Below are positions 20,236 to 29,641 of a stretch of DNA of 64,000 nt, one piece after another. Each line of letters starts with the position of its first letter. Within the stretch, counting starts at the first letter, position 1. Source of the DNA: Chlamydia sp. 04-14. Lineage in GTDB: Bacteria > Chlamydiota > Chlamydiia > Chlamydiales > Chlamydiaceae. The notes under the pieces are model-generated. The model was not told the DNA's origin, did no database searches, and saw nothing but the letters and a program-made list of their open reading frames with translations. The stretch lies in the NCBI RefSeq assembly GCF_036632095.1, contig NZ_JAPYKW010000001.1:496001-560000 (forward strand), in the 5' to 3' direction. The translations under genes were made by a program, and so were the position numbers.

Positions 20236-21220
20236 AGAGGGTATAGACGTTCTTCTTTTAGGGAAGGGATTGGATAATCATCCAAATCTTTATGAACAAG
20301 ATATACATTATAAAGAAATCCCTTCAGCCTTGCCAATAATTACTAACCCTGTAACAGCTATTCGTAGAACATGTTCCTTATACAAGGGATACAAGAAAGC
20401 TAAAAAAGAGCTCATTATTTTTGATCCTGATGTTGTTATTGGATTTGGGAGTTATCATTCTCTTCCTGTATTGATGGCAGCGCTAAAAAAGAAAATTCCT
20501 ATATTTTTACATGAGCAAAATCTTGTCCCCGGTAAAGTCAATAAGCTCTTCTCACGTTTTGCTAAAGGTGTGGGGGTATCTTTCTCTCCAGTAACTAAGA
20601 ATTTTCGCTGTCCTTCACAAGAGATAACTTTACCAAAAAGAGCTTTCTCTTCTTTTAGCCCTATTGTAGAACGTCTCACATCGCATTCTCCAACAGTTTG
20701 TGTTGTAGGGGGCTCTCAAGGAGCAAAAACATTAAATGATTATGTTCCATCTGCTCTTGTAGATGTTGCCAAGGATTATCCGAATATGTATGTTCACCAT
20801 ATTGCAGGACCGAAAGGTGATGTTGTTTCTATACAGCATGTCTACAGTCGTGGTGGCGTATCTTTCTGTGTAAAACATTTCGAACAGGATATGCTCAATG
20901 TTTTACTTTCATCAGATCTTGTAATTAGTCGTGCAGGAGCTACAATTTTAGATGAGTTATTATGGGCGCAAAGTCCTTCAATACTCATTCCCTATCCAGG
21001 GGCTTACGGACATCAGGAGGAAAACGCAAAGTTCCTTGTCTATACTATAGGAGGAGGGTCGATGATTTTAGAAAAACAACTTTCTCAAGAGGTTTTGACT
21101 AAAAATATTTTGCTTGCTCTAGATTCTGAAACTATTAAAAATAGGCGGGAAGCGTTGCGAGCTTATTATCACAACAAATCCTCGAAGTCTTTTTATCAAT
21201 TTATTTGTGAATGTTTATAG
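20147..21220 (+). CDS. murG: UDP-GlcNAc:lipid I N-acetylglucosaminyltransferase
   Basis: MurG adds GlcNAc to lipid I on the inner face of the membrane, giving lipid II. The 357-residue product has the G-loop [13 protein letters not shown] at the very N-terminus, [12 protein letters not shown] near residue 124, a second G-loop [13 protein letters not shown] near 187, and the UDP-GlcNAc segment [16 protein letters not shown] near 263. The ATG at 20147 (or the GTG one codon before) lies inside ftsW; since the G-loop begins about 12 residues later, no later start can be right. Length agrees with the family. Confidence 0.95.
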   Translation: MKKISKIALAVGGSGGHIVPALATREAFCKEGIDVLLLGKGLDNHPNLYEQDIHYKEIPSALPIITNPVTAIRRTCSLYKGYKKAKKELIIFDPDVVIGFGSYHSLPVLMAALKKKIPIFLHEQNLVPGKVNKLFSRFAKGVGVSFSPVTKNFRCPSQEITLPKRAFSSFSPIVERLTSHSPTVCVVGGSQGAKTLNDYVPSALVDVAKDYPNMYVHHIAGPKGDVVSIQHVYSRGGVSFCVKHFEQDMLNVLLSSDLVISRAGATILDELLWAQSPSILIPYPGAYGHQEENAKFLVYTIGGGSMILEKQLSQEVLTKNILLALDSETIKNRREALRAYYHNKSSKSFYQFICECL

Positions 21221-21227
21221 GTAATCT

Positions 21228-23666
21228 ATGGATAGGAAAATCCATTATCATTTTATAGGTATTGGTGGAATAGGAATGAGTGCACTAGCTCATATTTTAT
21301 TAGACCGTGGGTATTCCGTATCAGGTAGTGATCTAAATCAAGGTGCTATTGTAGATAAACTTATTGCTAAGGGCGCCACATATTTTCGCGGACATCAAGA
21401 AAGTCATGTTCCTCAAGATTGTACTATTGTCTATGGATCGGGAATTGCTAAGGATAACGTAGAATATAAGGAAGCTTTACGAAAACAGCTGCCTATATTA
21501 CATCGTGCTGAGCTTCTTGCCTTGTTGATGCAGGAGAAAACCAGCATTTTAGTTTCTGGAAGTCATGGGAAAACCACCGTATCTTCTCTAATTACAGCAA
21601 TTTTTCAAACGGCAAAAAAAGACCCCTCTTATGCTATTGGAGGGTTAAATTCTCTGTGTTTAAATGGATATTCGGGAACGTCAGAATACTTTATCGCGGA
21701 AGCTGATGAAAGTGATGGTTCTTTAAAACATTATCTTCCTAAGGTTGCGGTCGTTACAAATTTAGATAATGAACATCTAAGTAATTTTGAAGGAAGTAAG
21801 GAAAAACTTGCATTAACGATCGAAGAGTTCTCTCGTAAAGTTGATAACCCGAACTTATGTTTTTATAATGGTGATTGTCCAGAGCTTAAGGGAAGGATTT
21901 CTGGAACATCCTATGGATTTTCTCAAGATTGCAATCTGCATATTTGTTCGCATCGTCAAGAAGGATGGCGTTCTATTTTTTCTCTATCTTTTCTGGGAAA
22001 AGAGTATCTAGATATAGATCTTAACTTGATAGGCAAGCATAACATTGCAAATGCTGCGGTAGCCACAGGGATAGCATTAACTTTTGGTATTGAAGAGTCG
22101 AGCATTAGAGAGGCTTTAAAAGGTTTTTCTGGGGTGCAAAGACGCATGGAAAGAAAGAATACCTCTGAAAGATTTTTATTCCTTGAAGATTATGCCCATC
22201 ATCCTTCTGAGATTTCTTGTACCTTAAGGGCACTACGAGATGCGGTAGGATTGCGTCGTATAGTTGCTATATGCCAGCCTCATAGATTTTCTAGGTTGCA
22301 ATACTGTTTAGAAGAGTTTTTCAATGCTTTTCAAGATGCTGACGAAGTAATCCTTACAGATATCTATAGTGCTGGGGAAACGCCATTAGATTTACCTTCT
22401 CCTGAGGAACTAGCTAAGACAATTTCTTTATCTTCTCATGTTTGCTGTACCTATGTTCCTTATGATAATGTTGTAGAGTATTTAAAACGGGAAATCCGGG
22501 TGCATGATGTCTGTGTGTCTTTAGGAGCAGGGAATATTTATGCTGTAGGAAATGCTTTAAAGGATTTTGAACCTAGAAAACTATCTGTTGGGATGGTTTG
22601 TGGCGGGCAATCTTGCGAACACGATATCTCTTTATTATCCGCAAGAAATGTTATTCAGTATCTTTCCTCAGAATATTATGACGTGCAGTATTTCGTTATC
22701 AATCGTCAGGGATTATGGTCGAAAGTATCGAATCTTGATGAAGAAAGTCATTGCGAGAGGACAGGTCATCATGTGCTATCTTCAGAAATTACCGAGACTT
22801 TAGTTGGTTTAGATTTTATTCTTCCAATTTTACATGGTCCTTGTGGGGAAGATGGTACGCTTCAAGGATTCCTAGAAATTATTGATAAGCCTTATGGAGG
22901 GCCATCATTGCTCTTTTCGGCTATCAGTATGGATAAGATTATGACGAAACGCCTTGCAGCCTCTGTAGGGATCCCCGTGGTTCCTTATCAGCCGTTAACT
23001 TTACATGCTTGGAAACGGACGCCAGAATTATGTATGCACAAGATTTTGGAAGCTTTTACTTTCCCTATGTTTGTGAAAACAGCTCATTTGGGATCAAGTA
23101 TTGGCGTGTTTGAAGTTCATAATGAAACAGAACTGAAATCAAAAATATCTGAAGCATTTCTATACGATACTGACGTGTTTATTGAAGAGAACCGTTTAGG
23201 ATCTCGAGAAATCGAAGTATCCTGCCTTGGGGATGCATGCAGCTGTTATTATATTTCTGAACCACACGAACGTCGTGGATCAAAAGGCTTTATTGATTAC
23301 GAAGAGAAATACGGATTAAATGGTAAATCTAGTGCTAAAATACAATATGATCTAAATCTTTCTGAAGAGTCTAAAACACGAGTAAAAGAACTTACAGAAC
23401 GTATGTATCGTGTTATCCAAGGTAGAGGATCTTGTAGAATCGATTTCTTTTTAGATAAAGAAGGAAACTTTTGGCTTTCTGAAATGAATCCTATTCCCGG
23501 AATGACAGAATCTAGTCCGTTTCTACATGATTTTGTTCGCTTGGGATGGACGTTTGAACAAGTCGTGCATCAACTAGTTATATCGGGATTACATAAGTTT
23601 GATCAGAAGAAGAAAGTCAGCAGCACTTTTGACAAGCAATGCTTCTTATTAACCGCGAAGAGCTAA
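21228..23666 (+). CDS. murC/ddlA: Fused UDP-MurNAc--L-alanine ligase and D-alanine--D-alanine ligase
   Basis: An 812-residue two-enzyme protein. Residues 1 to about 450 are MurC: Rossmann start FIGIGGIGMSALAHIL, P-loop GSHGKTTVSSL near 110, EADESDGS near 163 and DYAHHPSEI near 320. From about 453 (VGMVCGGQSCEHDISL) to the end is an ATP-grasp Ddl with HGPCGEDGTLQGFLE near 537, KTAHLGSSIGV near 623 and EMNPIPGMTESSPF near 755. MurC adds L-Ala to UDP-MurNAc; Ddl makes the D-Ala-D-Ala used by MurF at the head of this run. The fusion is known from Chlamydia. The stop codon lies inside a terminator-like stem. Confidence 0.97.
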   Translation: MDRKIHYHFIGIGGIGMSALAHILLDRGYSVSGSDLNQGAIVDKLIAKGATYFRGHQESHVPQDCTIVYGSGIAKDNVEYKEALRKQLPILHRAELLALLMQEKTSILVSGSHGKTTVSSLITAIFQTAKKDPSYAIGGLNSLCLNGYSGTSEYFIAEADESDGSLKHYLPKVAVVTNLDNEHLSNFEGSKEKLALTIEEFSRKVDNPNLCFYNGDCPELKGRISGTSYGFSQDCNLHICSHRQEGWRSIFSLSFLGKEYLDIDLNLIGKHNIANAAVATGIALTFGIEESSIREALKGFSGVQRRMERKNTSERFLFLEDYAHHPSEISCTLRALRDAVGLRRIVAICQPHRFSRLQYCLEEFFNAFQDADEVILTDIYSAGETPLDLPSPEELAKTISLSSHVCCTYVPYDNVVEYLKREIRVHDVCVSLGAGNIYAVGNALKDFEPRKLSVGMVCGGQSCEHDISLLSARNVIQYLSSEYYDVQYFVINRQGLWSKVSNLDEESHCERTGHHVLSSEITETLVGLDFILPILHGPCGEDGTLQGFLEIIDKPYGGPSLLFSAISMDKIMTKRLAASVGIPVVPYQPLTLHAWKRTPELCMHKILEAFTFPMFVKTAHLGSSIGVFEVHNETELKSKISEAFLYDTDVFIEENRLGSREIEVSCLGDACSCYYISEPHERRGSKGFIDYEEKYGLNGKSSAKIQYDLNLSEESKTRVKELTERMYRVIQGRGSCRIDFFLDKEGNFWLSEMNPIPGMTESSPFLHDFVRLGWTFEQVVHQLVISGLHKFDQKKKVSSTFDKQCFLLTAKS

Positions 23667-23691
23667 AAACTCCGCGAAGGGGTTTTTAGCT
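23661..23691 (+). terminator. Hairpin at the end of the mur run
   Basis: A 13-bp stem (one G-T pair) with loop GCGAA forms from AGCTAAAAACTCC and GGGGTTTTTAGCT. The murC/ddl stop TAA is in the left arm. The T-run is inside the stem and not after it, so efficiency is unclear, and it could serve the convergent KH gene as well. Confidence 0.65.
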
Positions 23692-23733
23692 ATTGCCAAA
23701 CTCTATTTATGAAATGTAGAAAAGTAGTGAATG

Positions 23734-24171
23734 TTATTCAGAATGGTGATTATGACTGCATTTGTGATGCGCTGAAGATGCTTCTATATCTTCCTCATCA
23801 GCTGAACAGCAGTTGCCTCGGCCACAACATTGATGGGCCGTTCCTGAGTCATCAGAGTTGCTTGAATCAAGACAAAAACCGCTAGAAGCATCCTCGTCTT
23901 CGTCAACAGATTCTCTGCTTCCTTCGGGTTGAATCAAGTCGATTTGTATCTTCTTTTTTAATCTCGCGCACACACGTCTAAGAATAGTTCTTAGTGCGTG
24001 TATGGTATTTCCTCGTCTACCTATGATCTTCCCTATATCATCGGGAGCCACACGTATCTCTAGTTTTATAGATTCACCTGACTCATCCTGAATAGAACGA
24101 ATTTCCACAGCTTCAGGATCAGCAACTAAATTCTTTACAATATATGCTACAAACTCTTCCATAAAATCCAA
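23734..24171 (-). CDS. KH-domain RNA-binding protein with acidic Cys/His-rich tail
   Basis: Residues 1-80 form a single KH domain like KhpA: MEEFVAYIVKNLV, then KLEIRVAPDDIGKIIGRRG with the GRRG RNA-contact loop, then TIHALRTILRRVC. KhpA-type proteins bind RNA in other bacteria. The last 60 residues are unusual: an acidic linker (ESVDEDEDASS) and seven cysteines and several histidines, including CCGRGNCC and a C-terminal HHKCSHNHH. This looks able to bind metal ions. It lies downstream of cutA on the same strand and converges on murC/ddl. Its function beyond RNA binding is unknown. Confidence 0.8.
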   Translation of the reverse strand: MDFMEEFVAYIVKNLVADPEAVEIRSIQDESGESIKLEIRVAPDDIGKIIGRRGNTIHALRTILRRVCARLKKKIQIDLIQPEGSRESVDEDEDASSGFCLDSSNSDDSGTAHQCCGRGNCCSADEEDIEASSAHHKCSHNHHSE

Positions 24172-24269
24172 ATTAAATTGAGATGTGGAAAAAAAGAATA
24201 AGACACTTATGTATCCTTCAAAGTTCCGGAAAAGATTATACCTATTTTAGAAAAAACGTCAAGATTTAT

Positions 24270-24602
24270 TCATTCCTGAGGCATTTGTGGGGCAGTTTCT
24301 AGAGATAACCACTGTAAATATTTCTCATTTCCATCGTCAATTTTAACAAAAATGATTTCAGGAACATCATAAGAACAAAGTGATTGAATGATTGTAGAAA
24401 TAGCTGAAAATCGAGAGGATGTTGTTTTGATTTGCATTTGATATTCTTCGGCAACGCAGAGTTTGCCTTCCCACATATAAGTAGATTTCCCTTTTTGACA
24501 AATATGAACACAGGCAGCAAGCTTCTGAATCACTAAAGTATTAGAAATATGTTCGGCTTCTTCTTGAGAAGGTAACTGAGTAAAGATGATTATGGGAGTC
24601 AT
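24270..24602 (-). CDS. cutA: CutA-family divalent ion tolerance protein
   Basis: A 110-residue protein with the CutA1 pattern: IIFTQLPSQEEAEHISNTLV, KLAACVHI near residue 27, YMWEGKLCVAEEYQMQIKT near 42, and VPEIIFVKIDDGNEKYLQWL near the end. CutA1 forms a very stable ferredoxin-fold trimer; it was linked to copper tolerance in E. coli, though its true role is unsettled. The start overlaps the end of the ftsQ-like gene by 4 nt, so the two are translationally coupled. The downstream neighbour has a metal-ligand-rich tail. Confidence 0.93.
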   Translation of the reverse strand: MTPIIIFTQLPSQEEAEHISNTLVIQKLAACVHICQKGKSTYMWEGKLCVAEEYQMQIKTTSSRFSAISTIIQSLCSYDVPEIIFVKIDDGNEKYLQWLSLETAPQMPQE

Positions 24603-25387
24603 ATCTTACTTAATAATAAATGGTTGGGAAATCTTAAATCATAGACATAAGATTGTTGAGAGTCAATTACAGCGCTATTTTGAGTGAGGTGATAATTTTT
24701 TAATCCCTCGCGTAATGCGTGGTATTGGAATCTTAAAAGATTCCTTGAAGATAAAGTTACAGTTATCTCCATAGGATACGTTTCTGTAGAGGATAAATCG
24801 ATGATTATAGGAGGGTCTTCTTTGAGCTCTTCAATGAGAAGAGACGCGATGTCTATTTTCCATGAAGGTAAAATAAAAGAATTCATATCCTCTTTAGAAA
24901 AAAAGATTTTGGGAAGTTTTTGGGATTTGAAAAAAGGCAAACAGGGGAATTGTTCTCCTGAATGATTAATTAAAGTATTCGTTTGATTCCCTAGATACCC
25001 AATCGGAGAATGCAGAGAATAAAAGATGATAATTCCCTTATTATCTGGAATCTTTTCTATGGCTACAGAAGAGAATATACCTAGATCTTTTAAAGTAGCC
25101 TCTGCTTTCTTAGTTGTAAATTGATGTAAGAAGGTTGGGTTATCTGCTGAGAGCTGTAATGTTTCTGAAAAAATAACTTCGGGAATTCTAGAAGGAGATG
25201 ATGAAACTAAGAAAATATTTTTAATTGGGAGCGCTTTTGTTGTGGGGAACGAAAAAGTCTCGGGAAACAAAAGCCAATGAATGGTAGGGATAAAAATCAG
25301 GGTGCTAAGGAAAATGCACAGTAATGCATAAGAGATAGAGTATCTCGGTCCAGGAGAAAAAAGCATTTTTATAAAGCTTCTTACCAT
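24599..25387 (-). CDS. ftsQ: FtsQ-like division protein (single-pass membrane protein)
   Basis: The 262-residue product has a short cytoplasmic N-terminus with KMLFSPGPRY, one membrane segment at about 18-37 (YALLCIFLSTLIFIPTIHWL), and a long extracytoplasmic part. The residues after the membrane segment (IPEVIFSETLQLSADNPTFL then an AEATLKDLGIFSSVAIEKIP segment) have the POTRA-like pattern expected of FtsQ. Similarity is weak; the assignment leans on topology, size and location close to ddl, the place of ftsQ in the standard dcw cluster, and on the report that the C. trachomatis protein in this position (CT764) is an FtsQ homologue. Confidence 0.7.
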   Translation of the reverse strand: MVRSFIKMLFSPGPRYSISYALLCIFLSTLIFIPTIHWLLFPETFSFPTTKALPIKNIFLVSSSPSRIPEVIFSETLQLSADNPTFLHQFTTKKAEATLKDLGIFSSVAIEKIPDNKGIIIFYSLHSPIGYLGNQTNTLINHSGEQFPCLPFFKSQKLPKIFFSKEDMNSFILPSWKIDIASLLIEELKEDPPIIIDLSSTETYPMEITVTLSSRNLLRFQYHALREGLKNYHLTQNSAVIDSQQSYVYDLRFPNHLLLSKI

Positions 25388-25462
25388 GGGTGCGCATTGT
25401 TTTTTATTTTTATCGTAAATAATATCCCTAATATTTGCGAGATACTATTTGGAGTTGCTTGT

Positions 25463-25795
25463 ATGGATTGGTTAACTAAACAGTATGGTGATATTCTTGT
25501 TGTTCATTTGGAGGGAGCTTTGGATGCTGTTTCTGTACCAAGGGCAGAAGCATTTCTAGATAAGAAAGTACAAGAAGACAAGCTTAAAATAGTGCTGAAC
25601 TTTCAACGAGTTACTTATATGAGCAGTGCTGGGATCCGTCTTCTATTTTCACTGTCTAAATTATTACAATCTCGCCAAGGTCTTCTCTGTATTTGTTGTG
25701 TTCAAAATGTAGTTGCGGATGTTATTCGCATAGCGGGTGTTGATCAATTATTGCCTGTTTGCCAATCAGAACAAGAATGTTTCACTAAATTTTAA
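25463..25795 (+). CDS. rsbV: Anti-sigma factor antagonist (STAS domain)
   Basis: A 110-residue single STAS domain. The switch segment TYMSSAGIRLLFSL places the phosphorylatable serine at the position used in RsbV/SpoIIAA. Such proteins release a sigma factor or other partner from an anti-sigma kinase of the RsbW type; chlamydiae have an Rsb-like partner-switching set elsewhere. The ATG at 25463 was chosen because GGAG lies 8 nt before it; the frame stays open further upstream but the extra 22 residues (Phe/Ile-rich) do not belong to the domain. It ends 11 nt before miaA. Confidence 0.9.
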   Translation: MDWLTKQYGDILVVHLEGALDAVSVPRAEAFLDKKVQEDKLKIVLNFQRVTYMSSAGIRLLFSLSKLLQSRQGLLCICCVQNVVADVIRIAGVDQLLPVCQSEQECFTKF

Positions 25796-25806
25796 TCCTA
25801 TTGCAT

Positions 25807-26835
25807 ATGCGTGCTCCTGAATTTCAATCTAATGCTATAACATCCACAGGATGTGATGTCTGCTTAGATCCGCAAAAGTCATTTACAAAACTGTTTAAAC
25901 GTACTGTGATTTTACTTTCAGGACCCACAGGATCAGGTAAAACGGATGTTTCTTTATGTCTAGCGCCTATGATCGATGGTGAAATTATTTCTGTAGATTC
26001 CATGCAAGTTTATCGTGGTATGGATGTCGGTACAGCAAAAGTGTCCATAGAAGCTAGACAGCGTATTCCTCATTATTTGATAGATATCTGCCATGTCCAA
26101 GAACCTTTTAATGCAGTAGATTTTTATTATCACGCTATGCAGGCATGTCAAAATATTCTTTCTAGGAATAAAGTCCCTATCCTTGTTGGAGGATCTGGGT
26201 TCTACTTTCATACTTTTCTTTCGGGGCCTCCCGAAGGACCGCCTGCAGATCGTGAATTTCGAGATCAGCTTGCTTCTTATATTCATGAACATGGACTATC
26301 ATCTTTGTATGAGAACCTTTGTCAGAAAGATCCTGAATATGCTCAGAGCATTACAAAGAATGATAAGAATAAAATCATTCGTGCTTTAGAAATTATCCAT
26401 TTTACAGGCAAGAAGGTTTCAGAGCACAACTGGAGCATGGAGGCTCAAGAATCTAGGGAATATAATTGTCGGGGTTGGTTTTTATCGTCTCCAAAAGAGC
26501 TTTTGCGGGATAACATTCAATTGCGTTGTCAGAAGATGTTAGAAGATAATCTAATTGATGAAGTGCATAGATTGCTTGAGCAAGGCATAAGAGAGAACCC
26601 CTCAGCATCGAAAGCTATAGGCTATAGAGAATGGATCGAATTTATTGATCAAGGATCTCCTGAAGAGTCCTATGAGGCTGTGAAACAAAAATTCATTACA
26701 AATACTTGGCAGTATACCAAGAAACAAAGAACATGGTTTAAACGCTATCCAATGTTTCGAGAGCTAACTACTCTAGGATTGACAGCAGAAGCTATCGCGG
26801 AAAAAATCGCAGAAGATTATTTCCTTCACGGTTGA
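25807..26835 (+). CDS. miaA: tRNA dimethylallyltransferase
   Basis: MiaA transfers a dimethylallyl group to A37 of tRNAs reading UNN codons. The 342-residue product has the P-loop LSGPTGSGKTDVSL near residue 40, then ISVDSMQVYRGMDVGTAK, PHYLIDICHV near 82 and VGGSGFYFHTFL near 122, in family order. About 30 residues precede the core, more than usual, with MRAPEFQSNAIT at the start; a shorter protein with a later start is possible, but none has a better ribosome-binding site. A TTG at 25801 is also in frame. The end overlaps the convergent mqnC gene by 10 nt. Confidence 0.94.
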   Translation: MRAPEFQSNAITSTGCDVCLDPQKSFTKLFKRTVILLSGPTGSGKTDVSLCLAPMIDGEIISVDSMQVYRGMDVGTAKVSIEARQRIPHYLIDICHVQEPFNAVDFYYHAMQACQNILSRNKVPILVGGSGFYFHTFLSGPPEGPPADREFRDQLASYIHEHGLSSLYENLCQKDPEYAQSITKNDKNKIIRALEIIHFTGKKVSEHNWSMEAQESREYNCRGWFLSSPKELLRDNIQLRCQKMLEDNLIDEVHRLLEQGIRENPSASKAIGYREWIEFIDQGSPEESYEAVKQKFITNTWQYTKKQRTWFKRYPMFRELTTLGLTAEAIAEKIAEDYFLHG

Positions 26836-27887
26836 TACGCAGGTGTCTCGATATGTTCATAAAATGTATTCCTTTCTACAGGAATGAAACCTTCGGAAGC
26901 AATCATTGCACGAGTTTCCTCTTCTGAACTTTTTAAAGTCCATCCCGTACACTTATGTACGCTTTCATCAATAATTGTTCCTCCGAAATCATCTGCCCCA
27001 TAGTGTAGCCCACGAGCTCCTTGTTCCTTCCCTTCTCCAAACCAAGAAGCAGCTATGTGCTCAAAGTTATCTAAAAAGATTCGAGAGAGAGCTAAAATAC
27101 GGTAATACATCTCGGGAGGTGCTTGATTAGGAACTTTACGCCCTAAAGCCGTATTCCCAGACTTGTAACTCCAAGGAATAAAGCTATAGAATCCTGGAAT
27201 TTCATCCTGGGCATTTCTTAGAGCCTCTAAATGTAGAAGAATGTCATGAGCAGTTTCTATATGCCCAAACATCATAGTAGCTGTTGTCCTGAAGCCTAAA
27301 CGATGGGCGAGCTTATGGAAGTTGATCCATCCATCGGGATTCATTTTTTTTGGTGATAAGATTTTGCGTACACGCTCAGAGAGAATTTCTGCTCCACCTC
27401 CGGGAATAGTCCTCTGTCCCGCTTCCCAAAGTCTTTTCAAAGCTTCTTCCGTGCTAATTCCTGAAACTATGGCTGCATGTGAAATTTCGACAGCAGAAAA
27501 GAAATGAGGATGAAGAGAGGGGAATTCTTTAACAGTGATGTGTACTAATTCTTCGAGATAATCCACACCTAATCTTGGATGGACCCCTCCTTGAAGAAGC
27601 ACAGTTTTAACTCCCATAGATATATATCGTTGCATTAAAGAACGAAATTCGTCAAAAGAAAGAAGGAATGCATCAGAGGAGTGAGGCTTTCTATAAAACG
27701 CGCAAAAGGTACAATCAATTTTACAAATATTGGTGTAGTTAGGATTGGCGTCTAGGACATAAGTGACTTTATTATCAGGATAACGTTGCTCACGCAAAAT
27801 ATTCGCAAGTTCCTGTAGTTTCTCTAAAGGACTTGCCCTGAATAACTCCAATCCTTCGTCAAAGGAAATTCTAGTAGATAAGTTCAT
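26826..27887 (-). CDS. mqnC: Cyclic dehypoxanthinyl futalosine synthase (radical SAM)
   Basis: A 353-residue radical SAM enzyme. NYTNICKIDCTFCAFYRKP (near residues 50-68) carries the CxxxCxxC cluster in the exact setting seen in MqnC and relatives; QGGVHP near 120, PGGGAEIL near 172 and the C-terminal WFGEGKEQGARGLHYGADDFGGTI near 283 are also MqnC/MqnE/CofH-type. MqnC cyclises dehypoxanthine futalosine in the futalosine route to menaquinone. Its pathway partners are not in this window. MqnE is the closest alternative, but the length and the NYTN lead favour MqnC. Confidence 0.85.
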   Translation of the reverse strand: MNLSTRISFDEGLELFRASPLEKLQELANILREQRYPDNKVTYVLDANPNYTNICKIDCTFCAFYRKPHSSDAFLLSFDEFRSLMQRYISMGVKTVLLQGGVHPRLGVDYLEELVHITVKEFPSLHPHFFSAVEISHAAIVSGISTEEALKRLWEAGQRTIPGGGAEILSERVRKILSPKKMNPDGWINFHKLAHRLGFRTTATMMFGHIETAHDILLHLEALRNAQDEIPGFYSFIPWSYKSGNTALGRKVPNQAPPEMYYRILALSRIFLDNFEHIAASWFGEGKEQGARGLHYGADDFGGTIIDESVHKCTGWTLKSSEEETRAMIASEGFIPVERNTFYEHIETPAYQP

Positions 27888-27976
27888 AAAAACGATTGAC
27901 GATAATGTAGTACGGGGGCAAACTTTATCTTCTATTCATTATTTCTTTGTCAAGCCCTACACCCTAAGTTGTTATT

Positions 27977-29641
27977 ATGGATACTTCAGACAACAGCTTT
28001 CATTCTTTAGAAGCAAAACAAGGTTCTATAGTGGTTTCTAGTGAGGAATCGAAATCCAAACGTGATGATATTTCTAACGCCGCAATGACTAATGAATCCT
28101 TTACCATATTTACTCAAGAGTTAACTGGATTTTCGTGTATAGAAGACCAAGTGGCTTTTAGTTTAGAGAAAATGGAACAAGCCTTAAGAAACAACCAAGG
28201 AGCGAATTTAAAGCTATTTTGGGCGATACGAAAGCATTGTCTTCCATTATTCCATCAAGTAGAAAACGTTGGTAAGCGGGCTGAATTTTGGCGTCGCTAC
28301 ATTGATTTAACGAAGGAAGGACGGCATATTAAATCCTTACAAGATGAAGAAGGGACTTTTGTTGTTGGACAGATTGAGTTAGCCATATCTTGCCTTGAGC
28401 AAGATATAACTAGTTTCTTAGACGGAACCAATCCTCTGACAGTACAAGAAGAACAGTCCGTATTTTTAGAGACTCAGACTTTGGAAAAACGCAAGACTTT
28501 TTATAAAGATTTGCATGCTTTATTAGTTTGGTTAAGTAGTTTTTCGGCAAGAATTATTGATTTGCGAAAAGAGTTGATGAATGTTGGCATGCGCATGCGG
28601 CTGAAAAGTAAGTTTTTCCAGCGTTTATCCTCTTTAGGGAATCAAGTGTTTCCGAAAAGAAAAGAACTTATCGAGAAGGTCAGTGAAGCTTTTTCAGAAG
28701 ATGTTGAATCTTTCGTTTCCAAGTATTTTTCTCGTGCGGATAAAGATACGCTAAAGCGTTCCGTTTTTTTTTTACGGAAAGAAATCAAAAATCTACAGCA
28801 AGCTGCTAAATGCTTAGCTGTTTCCTCAACGGTATTTTCTGATACCCGTTTGAAACTAAGCAAATGCTGGGATCAGCTTAAAGGCTTAGAAAAAGAAATT
28901 CGTCAGGAGCAAAGTCGGTTAAGAGTCACATCGGCGGAAAACTCTAAAGATGTTCGTGAGCAATTAACAAGTATAGCTCAAGTGTTGGAAGAGGGCGGTG
29001 ATCTTTTCAAAATTCGCAAAGATTTAGACGCAGCTGCAAAACGTATACGTGCTCTAGATTTGGTTCATGACGATGTGGTTGCTTTAAAGGCCGAATTACA
29101 AATTCTTTTTGAAAAGCTTCGCGAAAAACAAGATGCTGCAGAACAAGTTTATCAGGAGCAATTGGCTCGAGACAAACAAATCAGACAAGAAGCTATTAAA
29201 GAATTAACTGATAAGATCCATGCATTTTCTGAAAAGTGTATTTCTGGAGATATTCATCCAGAAGCACGTTCAGAATGGCAAGAACTGAAAGAATCTTTAA
29301 CCAAAGCAGTTTTTCTATCTGCTTCGGAAAGAATAGCCTTAGATAATCGATTAAATCTAACTTTGCAGCATATAGCAGCGTTTTTTGAAGAACAACTGCT
29401 GTCTTCTCCTGATTCTCGTGAAAAGCTCACAAATATGCGACAGGTTTTGTTTCAGAGACAAGAGCGTCGCAAGGAATTAAAAGATAAATTAGAGCAAGAT
29501 AAAAAACTTCTTGGATCTTCGGGTCTAGATTTTGACCGCGCCATGCAATATAGTGCTCTAGTTGAAGAAGACAAACGCGCTTTGGAGGAACTGGATCAAG
29601 GGATTCTTGATCTAAAGCGACAAATTCAGCAGTTAACATGA
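27977..29641 (+). CDS. Large coiled-coil protein, function unknown
   Basis: The 554-residue product has no signal peptide or membrane segment. It is helical with long heptad-rich stretches, strongest over about residues 270-420 and 475-554 (for example KLREKQDAAEQVYQEQLARD), and a Ser-rich N-terminal 40 residues. Nothing enzymatic is visible. In position it matches CT768. Its stop overlaps the start of the HAD gene by 4 nt. A structural or scaffold role is inferred from the coiled coil alone. Confidence 0.75.
   Translation: MDTSDNSFHSLEAKQGSIVVSSEESKSKRDDISNAAMTNESFTIFTQELTGFSCIEDQVAFSLEKMEQALRNNQGANLKLFWAIRKHCLPLFHQVENVGKRAEFWRRYIDLTKEGRHIKSLQDEEGTFVVGQIELAISCLEQDITSFLDGTNPLTVQEEQSVFLETQTLEKRKTFYKDLHALLVWLSSFSARIIDLRKELMNVGMRMRLKSKFFQRLSSLGNQVFPKRKELIEKVSEAFSEDVESFVSKYFSRADKDTLKRSVFFLRKEIKNLQQAAKCLAVSSTVFSDTRLKLSKCWDQLKGLEKEIRQEQSRLRVTSAENSKDVREQLTSIAQVLEEGGDLFKIRKDLDAAAKRIRALDLVHDDVVALKAELQILFEKLREKQDAAEQVYQEQLARDKQIRQEAIKELTDKIHAFSEKCISGDIHPEARSEWQELKESLTKAVFLSASERIALDNRLNLTLQHIAAFFEEQLLSSPDSREKLTNMRQVLFQRQERRKELKDKLEQDKKLLGSSGLDFDRAMQYSALVEEDKRALEELDQGILDLKRQIQQLT

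Noticed and set aside
25397..25462. A 22-residue N-terminal extension of the STAS protein
   Set aside because: The GGAG site and domain boundary support the ATG at 25463; the extra part is Phe/Ile-rich and unlike the family.
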